DNA of 64,000 bases from Aquamicrobium sp. (GTDB lineage: Bacteria; Pseudomonadota; Alphaproteobacteria; Rhizobiales; Rhizobiaceae), in contig JAHHDT010000002.1 of the NCBI GenBank assembly GCA_019739225.1, forward strand, positions 62,001 to 126,000, written 5' to 3'. Position 1 is the stretch's first letter. Every line of letters starts with the position of its first letter. Below the pieces are notes generated by a model. The model saw nothing but the letters and a program-made list of their open reading frames with translations, searched no databases and was not told where the DNA came from. The position numbers and the translations under genes were made by a program. Positions 47,633 through 56,836 of the stretch are shown piece by piece.

Positions 47633-48374
47633 AGCCGTTCTTGCCATCCGCGATCTCTGCAAGTCTTTCGGGGCGTTGCGGGCAACGGAGAATGTCAGCA
47701 TCGATCTGGTTCCGGGCGAAATTCACGCGCTCATCGGCCCAAACGGCGCGGGTAAGTCGACGCTGATCCACCAGATCGCCGGCACGCTGAAACCGGACAG
47801 CGGGGAGATCGAATTTCTCGGCAGCCCGGTCAGTCATCTCGGCGCGGCGGAGCGCGCGCGCATGGGCCTGGGGCGTTCCTTCCAGGTATCCTCGCTGGCG
47901 CCCGAATTCTCGGCGCTGCGCAACGTGATGCTTGCCGTTCAGTCGCGGCAGGGAACGTCCTTCCGCTTCTTCAAGCCGGTGATGCGCGATGCGACGCTGG
48001 TCGAGCCTGCCATGGAGGCGCTGGAACGCGCCGGCCTCAAGGACCGGGCCCGCGTGCCGGCCGCCGAGCTTTCGCATGGCGAGCGCCGCCAGCTTGAGAT
48101 CGCCATCGCGCTCGCGCTCGGGTCGCGAGCCTTCCTGCTCGACGAACCGATGGCCGGCATGGGCCCGGAGGGGTCGAAGACCCTGACAGGTTTCCTCGAC
48201 GGGCTGCGCCGCGAGGCGCCGATCCTGCTGGTTGAACACGACATGGACGCCGTGTTCGCGCTTGCCGACCGCATCTCGGTGCTGGTCTATGGCCGGGTCA
48301 TCGCAACCGGCACGGTCGAGGAGATACGCAGCGATCCGGAGGTCCGACGCGCCTATCTGGGAGGTGCCGAATGA
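47625..48374 (+). CDS. Liv-type ABC transporter ATPase (LivG-like)
   Basis: This is a 249-residue ATPase: Walker A GPNGAGKST near 39-47, the ABC signature appearing as LSHGERRQLEIA near 150, Walker B AFLLDEPMAGMG, and VEHDMD. It is one of two ATPases serving the Liv-type permeases. The signature HGE in place of GGQ is usual in LivG. Confidence 0.93.
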   Translation: MAEAVLAIRDLCKSFGALRATENVSIDLVPGEIHALIGPNGAGKSTLIHQIAGTLKPDSGEIEFLGSPVSHLGAAERARMGLGRSFQVSSLAPEFSALRNVMLAVQSRQGTSFRFFKPVMRDATLVEPAMEALERAGLKDRARVPAAELSHGERRQLEIAIALALGSRAFLLDEPMAGMGPEGSKTLTGFLDGLRREAPILLVEHDMDAVFALADRISVLVYGRVIATGTVEEIRSDPEVRRAYLGGAE

Positions 48375-49057
48375 AGCTGCTCGAGATTGCCGGGCTGGAG
48401 ACCTTCTATGGCGCGAGCCAGGCCCTGTTCGGTGTCGACCTGGACGTTGCCGAGGGCGAGGTCGTGGCACTGATGGGCCGCAACGGCATGGGCAAGACCA
48501 CGACCATCCGCTCGATACTCGCCATGACCCCGGCGCGTGCCGGCAAGGTGCGGCTTGGCGGGCGTGAGATACAGGCCATGCGGCCCCATCGGATCGCCCG
48601 GCTGGGCATCGGACTGGTGCCGGAAGGCCGGCGCTGCTTCCCCAACCTGACGGTCGCGGAGAACCTGCTGGCCGCAGCCCGCTCGGGCCGCTGGAACCTC
48701 GGCGAGATCAACCGCCTGTTTCCACGACTGGAAGAGCGCCGCGACCAGATGGCGCGCACCCTTTCGGGAGGTGAGCAGCAGATGCTGGCGATCGGCCGCG
48801 CGCTGATGACCAACCCGCGCCTGCTGATCCTGGACGAGGCGACGGAGGGTCTCGCGCCCGTGATCCGCAATGACATCTGGGCCGTGATCCGCGTGCTGAA
48901 GGCGGAAGGACAGTCGATACTCATCGTCGACAAGACGCTCTCCGAACTGCTGCCCTCGGCCGATCGCTGCGTGGTGCTGGAAAAGGGCGCCACCGTCTGG
49001 AGCGGTCGCCCGGATGAGCTCACACCATCGCTTCAGGACCGCTATCTCGGCGTTTAA
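48371..49057 (+). CDS. Liv-type ABC transporter ATPase (LivF-like)
   Basis: This is a 228-residue ATPase with Walker A MGRNGMGKTT near 35-44, signature LSGGEQQMLAIGRALM near 133-148 and Walker B LLILDEATEGLAP. It overlaps LivG by ATGA. The RidA gene follows after 52 bases. Confidence 0.93.
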   Translation: MKLLEIAGLETFYGASQALFGVDLDVAEGEVVALMGRNGMGKTTTIRSILAMTPARAGKVRLGGREIQAMRPHRIARLGIGLVPEGRRCFPNLTVAENLLAAARSGRWNLGEINRLFPRLEERRDQMARTLSGGEQQMLAIGRALMTNPRLLILDEATEGLAPVIRNDIWAVIRVLKAEGQSILIVDKTLSELLPSADRCVVLEKGATVWSGRPDELTPSLQDRYLGV

Positions 49058-49109
49058 CGCCGCAACGAAGAACAGGCGGCAAGCGCCTGTCTATCGGAGG
49101 ATTATACCG

Positions 49110-49520
49110 ATGACCGACACACAAACCCCGCACCAGCTTCTCCATCCAGCATCCTGGAAGAAGGCTGTGGGTTATGCCAACGGACTGATGACGGAAGGCC
49201 GTACTGTCTGGATGGGCGGCCAGATCGGCTGGACCGGCGATCAGGTCTTCGAGGCGAAGGACCTTGTCGGCCAGACGCGGCAGACGCTGGAAAACATCGT
49301 GGCGATCCTCGCCGAAGCCGGTGGCCGACCGGAACACATCGTCCGCATGACCTGGTATGTCACCGACAAGCAGGATTATCTGGCCAACCTGAAGGGCATC
49401 GGCGAAGCTTATAGGGCCGTGATGGGCCGGCATTTCCCGGCGATGACCATGGTTCAGGTGGTGGCCCTGATCGAGGACGAGGCCAGAGTGGAGATCGAAG
49501 CGACCGCTGTCCTTCCTTAG
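49110..49520 (+). CDS. RidA family enamine/imine deaminase
   Basis: This is a 136-residue YjgF/RidA-fold protein with GQIGWTGD near 34, NIVAILAEAGG near 63-73, and the catalytic Arg in HIVRMTWYVTD near 77-87. RidA proteins hydrolyse enamine or imine intermediates. In the 2-aminobenzoyl-CoA pathway the monooxygenase/reductase product is an enamine that must lose ammonia, so a dedicated deaminase here makes chemical sense. It is 52 bases behind the transporter genes, with its own ribosome site GGAGG. Confidence 0.88.
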   Translation: MTDTQTPHQLLHPASWKKAVGYANGLMTEGRTVWMGGQIGWTGDQVFEAKDLVGQTRQTLENIVAILAEAGGRPEHIVRMTWYVTDKQDYLANLKGIGEAYRAVMGRHFPAMTMVQVVALIEDEARVEIEATAVLP

Positions 49521-49671
49521 GGGGCGTCGTGTCGTTCGCGCGTGCCTTGCACCACATCATTGTGCAGCGCTTCCATCATGGCTGCCATGCGGAAGGAGCA
49601 GGTTGACGCATCGATTGGCAGGCGTTCATCATTACCTTCAGAACAAAAACCTCCATCGATGGAAACGCCTC

Positions 49672-51099
49672 ATGTCCAAAGCGGAAATCGGCCTGATCGG
49701 CCTCGGCGTCATGGGCTCGAACCTCGCGCTCAACATTGCCGAAAAAGGCTATCCCATAGCCGTCTATAACCGCACCTCGACCCGTACCGGTGCCTTTTTC
49801 GAGAATGCCGGGGACCTGCGAGGCAACATCGTGCCCTGTGCCTCGCTGGAGGAACTCGTCGCCCAGATCAAGCCGCCGCGCCCGATCATTCTCATGGTGC
49901 AGGCCGGCAAGGCGGTCGACGAGCAGATAGAGGGCCTACGCGACCTGCTGGCACAGGGCGACATCATCATCGATGCCGGCAATGCCAATTTCCGCGACAC
50001 AATGCGGCGCTTCGCCGAACTCGAAGGTTCAGGCCTGACATTCATCGGCATGGGGGTGTCCGGTGGCGAGGAAGGCGCGCGTCACGGTCCGTCGATCATG
50101 GTCGGGGGCAAGGAAGACGCCTATAAGCGGGTCGAATCCGTCCTCACAGCCATCGCCGCCCGCTACGAGGGTGAGCCGTGTTGCGCCTGGCTGGGCGAGG
50201 GCGGCGCGGGTCATTTCGTCAAGACCATCCACAACGGCATCGAATATGCCGACATGCAGATGATCGCCGAGATTTACGGCATCCTGCGCGACGGCTCCGG
50301 CATGGAAGCGAAAGAGATCGGCGCGATCTTCGCGCGCTGGAACGAGGGCAGGTTGAACTCCTATCTGGTGGAGATCACGGCCGCCGTGCTCGACGTGACG
50401 GACCCAGCCACGGGCAAGCCCATCGTCGACATGATCCTCGACCGGGCGGGGCAGAAAGGCACGGGTCGCTGGTCGGCGGTCGAGGCGCAGATGATGGGCG
50501 TGCCGGCGACCGCGATCGAATCGGCCGTCGCCGCGCGCAGCCTGTCTGCCGAAAAGGAACTGCGCGAGGCGGCTGCCCGCGCTTACGGCTCCATCACCGA
50601 GCCCCGGTCGGGCGCGCCGGACGGGGGCTTCATCGACGATCTGGAACTGGCGCTTTTTGCCGGCAAGATCGCGGCCTACGCACAGGGCTTCGCGGTGATG
50701 GCCGAGGCGTCGTCGGAGTTCAAATGGAACCTGCCGATGCCGACGATCGCGCGCATCTGGCGCGCCGGCTGCATCATCCGTTCGCAGTTCCTTGGCACGC
50801 TCGCACGCTCCTTCGAAGCCGATACGAAGGCCGAAAACCTTCTGCTGATCGACGATTTCGTGGAGATGATGAACGAGGCGCAGCCGTCACTCCGCCGTGT
50901 GGTTTCGCATGCGGCGCTTGGGGGACTGCCCGCGCCCGCGCTTTCGGCAGCACTCGGCTATTTCGATGCGTTCAGGCAGGCGCGTGGGACTGCCAATCTC
51001 ATTCAGGCGCAGCGCGATTATTTCGGAGCTCACGGCTTCGAGCGCATAGACGTTGAAGGCGAACACCACGGACCATGGGGATCGGGCGCTTCGAGCTGA
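49672..51099 (+). CDS. gnd: 6-phosphogluconate dehydrogenase (decarboxylating)
   Basis: This is a 475-residue enzyme with Rossmann motif GLIGLGVMGSNLALNIAEKG near 6-25, the substrate site GVSGGEEGARHGPSIMVGG near 126-144, KTIHNGIEYADMQMIAE near 180 (catalytic Lys) and a C-terminal tail. It makes ribulose-5-phosphate from 6-phosphogluconate. It is convergent with the LacI regulator gene, 10 bases apart. The ATG at 49672 is used; the frame reaching 49603 is less likely. A 151-base gap precedes it. Confidence 0.95.
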   Translation: MSKAEIGLIGLGVMGSNLALNIAEKGYPIAVYNRTSTRTGAFFENAGDLRGNIVPCASLEELVAQIKPPRPIILMVQAGKAVDEQIEGLRDLLAQGDIIIDAGNANFRDTMRRFAELEGSGLTFIGMGVSGGEEGARHGPSIMVGGKEDAYKRVESVLTAIAARYEGEPCCAWLGEGGAGHFVKTIHNGIEYADMQMIAEIYGILRDGSGMEAKEIGAIFARWNEGRLNSYLVEITAAVLDVTDPATGKPIVDMILDRAGQKGTGRWSAVEAQMMGVPATAIESAVAARSLSAEKELREAAARAYGSITEPRSGAPDGGFIDDLELALFAGKIAAYAQGFAVMAEASSEFKWNLPMPTIARIWRAGCIIRSQFLGTLARSFEADTKAENLLLIDDFVEMMNEAQPSLRRVVSHAALGGLPAPALSAALGYFDAFRQARGTANLIQAQRDYFGAHGFERIDVEGEHHGPWGSGASS

Positions 51100-51109
51100 C
51101 CCTCGAGGC

Positions 51110-52153
51110 TCAGGCCGTCTGAATTTCCACGCCGCCCGGTACCGCGAGCGTCTGCAACGATGCCGGCGCGGTACCGTCGATGCTGGCCCTGACGGCGCGA
51201 GCCAGTTCTCGGCCGGCAAGGCGGAAATCCTCGTTCACCACAAGGATCTGAGGGCGGAACATCTGAACCAGCGGTGTCGATTGCTTGGTGACGATGTCGA
51301 TGTCGCGACCGAGCTGCAGCCCGCATTCCTCGATGGCTGCGACAAGTGCGAAGGCGCCTGCACCGCTGCCCGAGACGAGACCGTCAGGTGGCGTGCTGCG
51401 TCGTAGAAGCGCCGTCGCGGCTGCCTTGATCTGTTCGACGGGCATGTCCACCCAGGCATCGCGAAACGGGATGGCGGCGCAGCCCTGTTCTTCGACACCT
51501 TCGGCGAAGCCATCGCTCATATGGCGATAGTAGGTGAGTTTCGGCGAAGGCGCGAGCAGGGCAAGCCTGCGCCTGCCTTTTGCCACCAGCGCCCGCACGG
51601 CCTGCATTGCGAAGGCGTGGTTGTCGAAATCGTGCCAGGGGTGCTCGATCCCCGTATGCGTGCGCCCGTGAGTGGCGAACGGAAACCCGTGCTCCGTCAG
51701 GTAGCGCACGCGCGGATCGTTGGGTTCGGTCTGCGAAATGATGATGCCGTCGGCGGAATGGGTCTCTACCACGTAACGGATCGGATCCATGGGATCGTTG
51801 CGGCTGGAATAGGGTGTCAGGATCAGGTGATAGGAGGACGAGGCCAGCTCTTCCGACACACCGTAGATGATGTCGGATATGAAGCCCATCAGTTGCTCGT
51901 CGGTATTGAGGACAAGCGAGATCACGTTGGTCTTGCCGGTGCGCAGGCGAACGCCCGCGCGATTGGGGCGATAACCGACCTGGCGCGCGACGAGCTGGAC
52001 GCGCTTCTTCGTCTCCTCGCCGATGTCGGGTGCGTCCTTCAGGGCGCGCGAAACCGTGGTGACGCCGAGCCCGGTCATGAAGGCGATCGTCTTGAGGGTG
52101 GGCCGACCGCCGGCCGCCGCCTCGTTCTGTCCGTTCCTGTGTTGGTCGTTCAT
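51110..52153 (-). CDS. LacI family transcriptional regulator of the glycoside operon
   Basis: This is a 347-residue regulator with N-terminal helix-turn-helix (PTLKTIAFMTGLGVTTVSRALKDAPDIGEETKKRV near 18-52) and periplasmic-binding-protein-like effector domain. The recognition helix TTVSRAL is intact. Perfect palindromes CTGTAACGTTACAG lie 75 bases upstream of its start and at the divergent operon promoter, so it probably represses both. The ATG at 52153 is preferred; a GTG at 52180 is possible. Confidence 0.92.
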   Translation of the reverse strand: MNDQHRNGQNEAAAGGRPTLKTIAFMTGLGVTTVSRALKDAPDIGEETKKRVQLVARQVGYRPNRAGVRLRTGKTNVISLVLNTDEQLMGFISDIIYGVSEELASSSYHLILTPYSSRNDPMDPIRYVVETHSADGIIISQTEPNDPRVRYLTEHGFPFATHGRTHTGIEHPWHDFDNHAFAMQAVRALVAKGRRRLALLAPSPKLTYYRHMSDGFAEGVEEQGCAAIPFRDAWVDMPVEQIKAAATALLRRSTPPDGLVSGSGAGAFALVAAIEECGLQLGRDIDIVTKQSTPLVQMFRPQILVVNEDFRLAGRELARAVRASIDGTAPASLQTLAVPGGVEIQTA

Positions 52154-52227
52154 ACGTCGCTGCCCGTTGACCCGGCGCACGGCCTAACGCATTCGCCCCA
52201 GCCGCACCAGTCCCGAGCTGAAAATGG

Positions 52228-52247
52228 AAACTGTAACGTTACAGTTT
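52228..52247. promoter_or_regulatory. LacI operator near the regulator gene
   Basis: AAACTGTAACGTTACAGTTT is a perfect 20-base palindrome, with the LacI/GalR-type central CG. It lies 75 bases upstream of the regulator start codon, on the divergent side. A 14-base core is repeated exactly at 52528-52541. Confidence 0.8.
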
Positions 52248-52493
52248 TTGAGAAGAGTTGCACGGGAAATCTGCCGATTGGTGAAATCGATCTGATCTCC
52301 ATGGGGGCAGAATGGCGCCCTCGGTGGGTCATATGCTGCAACGCACAGCTTCTATGAATCAGCGCTTTAGCTACAAATTCGAAGCAAAATACCGCAATGC
52401 AGCATGTTTTCGCCGCGAGCCTCAGCTGCACAGGAGCGAGTGGTACATTAGTTCGAGGTTCGAAAAAAATCGCCGCTGACGCCGCTTTCCCCG

Positions 52494-52541
52494 TTGCGCG
52501 ACCTTCTGGATTGCCCTACGCTTCAATCTGTAACGTTACAG
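52494..52541 (+). promoter_or_regulatory. Promoter and LacI operator of the glycoside operon
   Basis: TTGCGC (52494-52499), 17 bases and TACGCT (52517-52522) form a promoter of the same type as the one at 2580. The operator CTGTAACGTTACAG (52528-52541) overlaps the expected start near 52529, so a bound repressor would block initiation. The ribosome site GGGAGG is only 7 bases after the operator. The rest of the 403-base gap (52154-52556) holds no further gene. Confidence 0.65.
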
Positions 52542-52556
52542 TTTCAGGGAGGAAAT

Positions 52557-53798
52557 ATGATGCGTTATAGGCTCCTTACCGCCGCCTTCGCTGCGACGGC
52601 GGCACTCAACATTGCCGGCCCGTTGCAGGCCGCAGAACTCGAAGTCACGCACTGGTGGACCTCTGGAGGCGAAGCGGCGGCTGTTGCCGAGTTCGCGAAG
52701 GCGTTCGACGCCAGCGGTCACAAATGGATCGACGGCGCAATCGCCGGCTCCGGCGGCACCGCCCGGCCGATCATGATCAGCCGCATCACCGGCGGCGACC
52801 CCATGGGCGCCACGCAATTCAACCACGGACGCCAGGCCGAGGAGCTGGTGGAAGCCGGATTGATGCGCGATCTGACCGATATCGCCGAGGAAGGCAAATG
52901 GCGCGAGGTGGTGCACCCGAGCTCGTTGCTGGATTCCTGTACCCTCGACGGCAAAATCTATTGCGTGCCGGTCAACATCCACTCGCAGCAGTGGCTCTGG
53001 CTTTCGAATGCGGCTTTTGAAAAGGCTGGCGTGCCGGTTCCGACCAACTGGGAGGAATATGCCGCCGCCGCTCCCGCGCTCGAGGAAGCGGGCATCATAC
53101 CCCTCGCCGTTGGCCAGCAGCCCTGGCAGACCACGCTTGCGTTCCAGGTCCTGCTGACGGCGATTGCCGGGCCGGATGCCTACACCAAAATCTTCGGCGA
53201 AAAGGATGCGGACCTTGCCGCCGGCGAAGAGCTTGCCAAGGTCTTCGAGGCGGCCGCGCAGGCCCGTTCCATGTCGGCGAAGTCGAACGTGCAGGACTGG
53301 AACCAGGCCACGAACATGGTCATCACCGGCCAGGCCGCAGGCCAGATCATGGGCGACTGGGCTCAGGGCGAATTCCAGGTCGCCGGCCAGGTGGCGGGAG
53401 AAGACTATACCTGCCTGCCCGGGCTGGGCGTCAACGAGGTCATCATGACCGGTGGCGACGCCTTCTACTTCCCGGTTCTGGATGACGAGGAAAAGAGTGC
53501 CGCGCAGGCGGACCTCGCCAAGCTGATGCTGTCGCCGGAAGTGCAGGTCGCCTTCAATCTCAAGAAGGGTTCGTTGCCCGTGCGCGGCGATGTCGACCTG
53601 GAAGCGGCCAACGACTGCATGAAGAAGGGTCTGGAGATTCTTGCCCAGGGCAACATCATCCAGTCTCCCGACCAGCTCATGTCGGCGGACTCGCTGACGC
53701 AGATCAACGATCTGTTCGTCGAGTTCTTCAACAATACGAGCATCACGGCCGAGGACGCGCAGAAGCGCTTCGTCGACCTGGTGGCGAACGCCGACTGA
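52557..53798 (+). CDS. Carbohydrate ABC transporter substrate-binding protein
   Basis: This is a 413-residue periplasmic protein with signal peptide (cleavage near LQAAELEVTHW, residue 23) of the COG1653 type (VTHWWTSGGEAAAVAEF, GGDPMGATQFNHGRQAEEL). It resembles the glucose/oligosaccharide binding proteins of proteobacteria (GtsA/AglE-like). The first two codons are both ATG. The operon behind it encodes a GH43 enzyme, so a xyloside or arabinoside is a likely ligand. Confidence 0.88.
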   Translation: MMRYRLLTAAFAATAALNIAGPLQAAELEVTHWWTSGGEAAAVAEFAKAFDASGHKWIDGAIAGSGGTARPIMISRITGGDPMGATQFNHGRQAEELVEAGLMRDLTDIAEEGKWREVVHPSSLLDSCTLDGKIYCVPVNIHSQQWLWLSNAAFEKAGVPVPTNWEEYAAAAPALEEAGIIPLAVGQQPWQTTLAFQVLLTAIAGPDAYTKIFGEKDADLAAGEELAKVFEAAAQARSMSAKSNVQDWNQATNMVITGQAAGQIMGDWAQGEFQVAGQVAGEDYTCLPGLGVNEVIMTGGDAFYFPVLDDEEKSAAQADLAKLMLSPEVQVAFNLKKGSLPVRGDVDLEAANDCMKKGLEILAQGNIIQSPDQLMSADSLTQINDLFVEFFNNTSITAEDAQKRFVDLVANAD

Positions 53799-53818
53799 TC
53801 TGCGAGCCAGCAGCGCCG

Positions 53819-53845
53819 CGCCGCCCCTGGAAATCGGGGGCGGCG
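53819..53845 (+). other. Stem-loop between binding-protein and permease genes
   Basis: CGCCGCCCC (53819-53827) pairs perfectly with GGGGCGGCG (53837-53845), loop of nine bases, no T run. It is in the 82-base gap before the permease gene and would favour the binding-protein message. Confidence 0.5.
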
Positions 53846-53880
53846 GGCGCGAGCGTGACCCTCATCAGGGAGTTGCCGTC

Positions 53881-54774
53881 ATGCACGAGGCCCGGCGCCC
53901 GAACCCGCTGTTCAGGAATCTGAGCGCGAAGATTGCCGCGATACCCATGATCCTCACCGCGCTGGTGGTCTTTGCCGGCGGCACGATCTGGACGATCATC
54001 TATTCCTTCACGAATTCCCGGCTTCTGCCGCGCGAGAATTTCGTCGGGCTGGACCAGTACGAACGGCTGTGGTCGTCCAGCAAATGGATCATCTCGATCC
54101 AGAACCTGCTGATCTATGGTGTGTGCCTGCTTGTCTTCTCGCTCGTCGTCGGCTTTCTGCTGGCGGCGCTGCTGGACCAGAAGATCAGGTTCGAAAACAC
54201 CTTCCGCACCATCTTCCTCTACCCGTTCGCGCTGTCCTTCATCGTCACGGGCCTTGTCTGGCAGTGGATCCTCAATCCGCAATTCGGTGTCGAGGGCATC
54301 GTTCGCTCGTTGGGCTGGACAAGCTTCTCGTTCGATCCGCTCTACAATGCCGACATCGTCATCTACGGCATCCTGATTGCCGCCCTCTGGCAGAGCACCG
54401 GTCTCATCATGTGCCTGATGCTCGCTGGCCTGCGCGGCATCGACGAGGACATCTGGAAGGCCGCGCGTGTCGACGGCATACCGATGTGGAAGACCTACGC
54501 CTTCATCGTCATTCCGATGATGCGCCCGGTATTCATCACGACGCTGGTCATAATCGCTTCGGGCATCGTCAAGGTCTACGACCTCGTGGTGGCCCAGACC
54601 GGCGGCGGACCGGGCATCGCGTCGGAGGTGCCCGCCAAATACGTCTATGACGCGATGTTCCTGTCGCAGAACCTCGGCCAGGGCTTCGCCGCATCGACCA
54701 TGATGCTGCTGACCGTGCTGATCGTGCTGATCCCCTGGGCCTATCTCGAATTCGGAGGCAAGAAACGTGGCTGA
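53881..54774 (+). CDS. Carbohydrate ABC transporter permease (MalF type)
   Basis: This is a 297-residue membrane protein with six helices and the EAA loop IDEDIWKAARVDGIPMWKTYAFIVIPMM near 186-213. It partners with the next gene, overlapping it by 8 bases. The substrate is set by the binding protein. Confidence 0.92.
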   Translation: MHEARRPNPLFRNLSAKIAAIPMILTALVVFAGGTIWTIIYSFTNSRLLPRENFVGLDQYERLWSSSKWIISIQNLLIYGVCLLVFSLVVGFLLAALLDQKIRFENTFRTIFLYPFALSFIVTGLVWQWILNPQFGVEGIVRSLGWTSFSFDPLYNADIVIYGILIAALWQSTGLIMCLMLAGLRGIDEDIWKAARVDGIPMWKTYAFIVIPMMRPVFITTLVIIASGIVKVYDLVVAQTGGGPGIASEVPAKYVYDAMFLSQNLGQGFAASTMMLLTVLIVLIPWAYLEFGGKKRG

Positions 54775-55702
54775 CGTCACTATTCCCGTTTCCGCGCCGC
54801 CCGTCCACGCGGACGAGGCACTGGTTGGGCCAAGCGGTCCCCGTCCCCGCAAGGTCATCTCCCGGCGCAACATCATCCTCTACGGCACGCTCTTCGTCGT
54901 GGCCGTCTACTACCTGCTGCCGCTCTATGTGATGATCGTCACCTCGCTGAAGGGCATGCCGGAAATCCGCCTCGGCAACATCTTCTCGCCCCCTGTCGAG
55001 ATCACCTTCCAGCCCTGGGTCAAGGCCTGGGCCGAAGCCTGCACGGGTCTCAATTGCGAGGGGCTCAGCCGTGGCTTCTGGAATTCGGTGCGCATCACCG
55101 TTCCTTCGGTCGTGCTGTCGATCGCGATCGCGTCGGTCAACGGCTATGCGCTGGCGAACTGGCGCTTCAAGGGCGCCGACGTGTTCTTTACCATCCTCAT
55201 CTTCGGCGCGTTCATCCCCTATCAGGTGATGCTCTACCCGATCGTCATCATGCTGCGCGAGATCGGTCTTTACGGCGGTCTCTACGGTCTGATCATCGTC
55301 CACTGCATCTTCGGCATGCCGATCCTGACGCTGCTTTTCCGCAACTACTTCACCTCGCTGCCGGAAGAGCTGTTCAAGGCCGCGCGCGTCGATGGCGCCG
55401 GGTTCTGGGGCATCTATTTCAAGATCATGCTGCCGATGTCGCTGCCGATCTTCGTTGTGGCGGTCATCCTGCAGGTGACGGGCATCTGGAACGACTTCCT
55501 GTTCGGCGTCGTCTACACGCGCCCCGACTACTACCCGATGACGGTTCAGCTCAACAACATCGTCAATTCGGTTCAGGGTGTGAAGGAATACAACGTCAAC
55601 ATGGCGGCGACGTTGCTAACCGGGCTGGTGCCGCTGATCGTCTACTTCATTTCAGGCAAGCTTTTCGTGCGCGGCATCGCCGCGGGCGCGGTCAAGGGTT
55701 GA
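54767..55702 (+). CDS. Carbohydrate ABC transporter permease (MalG type)
   Basis: This is a 311-residue membrane protein starting with GTG behind GGAGGCAAGAAAC. It has an N-terminal soluble stretch of about 30 residues, six helices and the EAA loop [27 protein letters not shown] near 202. Two cysteines in ACTGLNCEG (near 91-98) in a periplasmic loop could form a disulfide. The ATPase gene follows directly. Confidence 0.92.
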   Translation: MADVTIPVSAPPVHADEALVGPSGPRPRKVISRRNIILYGTLFVVAVYYLLPLYVMIVTSLKGMPEIRLGNIFSPPVEITFQPWVKAWAEACTGLNCEGLSRGFWNSVRITVPSVVLSIAIASVNGYALANWRFKGADVFFTILIFGAFIPYQVMLYPIVIMLREIGLYGGLYGLIIVHCIFGMPILTLLFRNYFTSLPEELFKAARVDGAGFWGIYFKIMLPMSLPIFVVAVILQVTGIWNDFLFGVVYTRPDYYPMTVQLNNIVNSVQGVKEYNVNMAATLLTGLVPLIVYFISGKLFVRGIAAGAVKG

Positions 55703-55707
55703 TGCAT

Positions 55708-56811
55708 ATGATGGATACCAGCAACACGCCGAGTGTGGCGGTGCGCGGCGTCTCGCTCAATTTCGGTGCCGTCGAGGTCTTGAAAAGCCTCGACCTGGAG
55801 GTCGGCAGAGGCGAGTTCCTCGTTCTGCTCGGTCCCTCGGGTTGCGGCAAGTCCACGCTGCTCAACTGCATCGCAGGACTGCTCGACGTGTCCGCCGGCC
55901 AGATCTTCATCAACGACCGCAACGTCACCTGGGACGAGCCCAAGGACCGTGGCATCGGCATGGTGTTCCAGTCCTACGCGCTCTACCCGCAGATGACCGT
56001 GGAGGGAAACCTCTCTTTCGGGCTGAAGAACGCCCGGCTGCCCAAGGATGAGATCGAGCGTCGCATCGCGCGCGCGGCGGAGATCCTGCAGATCGAACCG
56101 CTCCTCAAGCGCAAGCCATCGGCACTGTCTGGCGGCCAGCGGCAGCGTGTCGCGATCGGCCGGGCTCTGGTCCGCGACGTCGACGTGTTCCTGTTCGACG
56201 AGCCTTTGTCGAACCTCGACGCCAAGCTGCGCTCCGAGCTGCGCGTCGAGATCAAGCGGCTTCACCAGAAGCTCGAGAACACGATGATCTATGTCACGCA
56301 CGACCAGATCGAGGCGATGACGCTGGCCGACCGCATCGCGGTCATGCGTGGCGGGATTATCCAGCAGCTCGATACGCCGCAGGCGATCTATTCGCGTCCG
56401 GTCAACCGTTTCGTCGCCGGCTTCATCGGCTCGCCGGGCATGAACTTCATCGAGGGCGAGTGTGTCGCAGATGGCGCCAGCGCCGTCTTCGAGGCGAATG
56501 GCGTGAAGGTGCCGCTCGACCGCTACGAATTCGCGGGCGGCGCGCGTACCGGAAAGGCGGTCTTCGGCGTGCGGCCGGAACACGTGATGCTCGGCGACGG
56601 CGCTGGTGCGATGCCCTTCCAGAGCGACCTGACGATCGAAATCGTCGAGCCGATGGGCTCCGACTCGCTGGTCTGGGGCAAGTTCGGCGGCCAGAACCTG
56701 AGCTTCCGCATCGATGCCGAGCGCGCGGTCGCCAAGGGGGACGTGGTGCGCATCGGCTTCGACCCCGGCCGCGCCTCCATTTTCGACGCCGGCACCGGCG
56801 AACGCATTTGA
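55708..56811 (+). CDS. Carbohydrate ABC transporter ATP-binding protein
   Basis: This is a 367-residue MalK-type ATPase: Walker [10 protein letters not shown] near 43-51, [16 protein letters not shown] near 140-155, [13 protein letters not shown] near 163 and GVRPEHV in the C-terminal domain near 290. ATG 55708 is spaced 8 bases from AAGGG; an ATG at 55702 that overlaps the permease stop is also in frame. The ATPase energises the importer of this operon. Confidence 0.92.
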   Translation: MMDTSNTPSVAVRGVSLNFGAVEVLKSLDLEVGRGEFLVLLGPSGCGKSTLLNCIAGLLDVSAGQIFINDRNVTWDEPKDRGIGMVFQSYALYPQMTVEGNLSFGLKNARLPKDEIERRIARAAEILQIEPLLKRKPSALSGGQRQRVAIGRALVRDVDVFLFDEPLSNLDAKLRSELRVEIKRLHQKLENTMIYVTHDQIEAMTLADRIAVMRGGIIQQLDTPQAIYSRPVNRFVAGFIGSPGMNFIEGECVADGASAVFEANGVKVPLDRYEFAGGARTGKAVFGVRPEHVMLGDGAGAMPFQSDLTIEIVEPMGSDSLVWGKFGGQNLSFRIDAERAVAKGDVVRIGFDPGRASIFDAGTGERI

Positions 56812-56836
56812 TTTTCCCAACCGACGGACAGATACG

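Noticed and set aside
49521-49671. TTGACG and TCATCA hexamers 17 bases apart as a gnd promoter
   Set aside because: The -10 match is poor and nothing else supports it.
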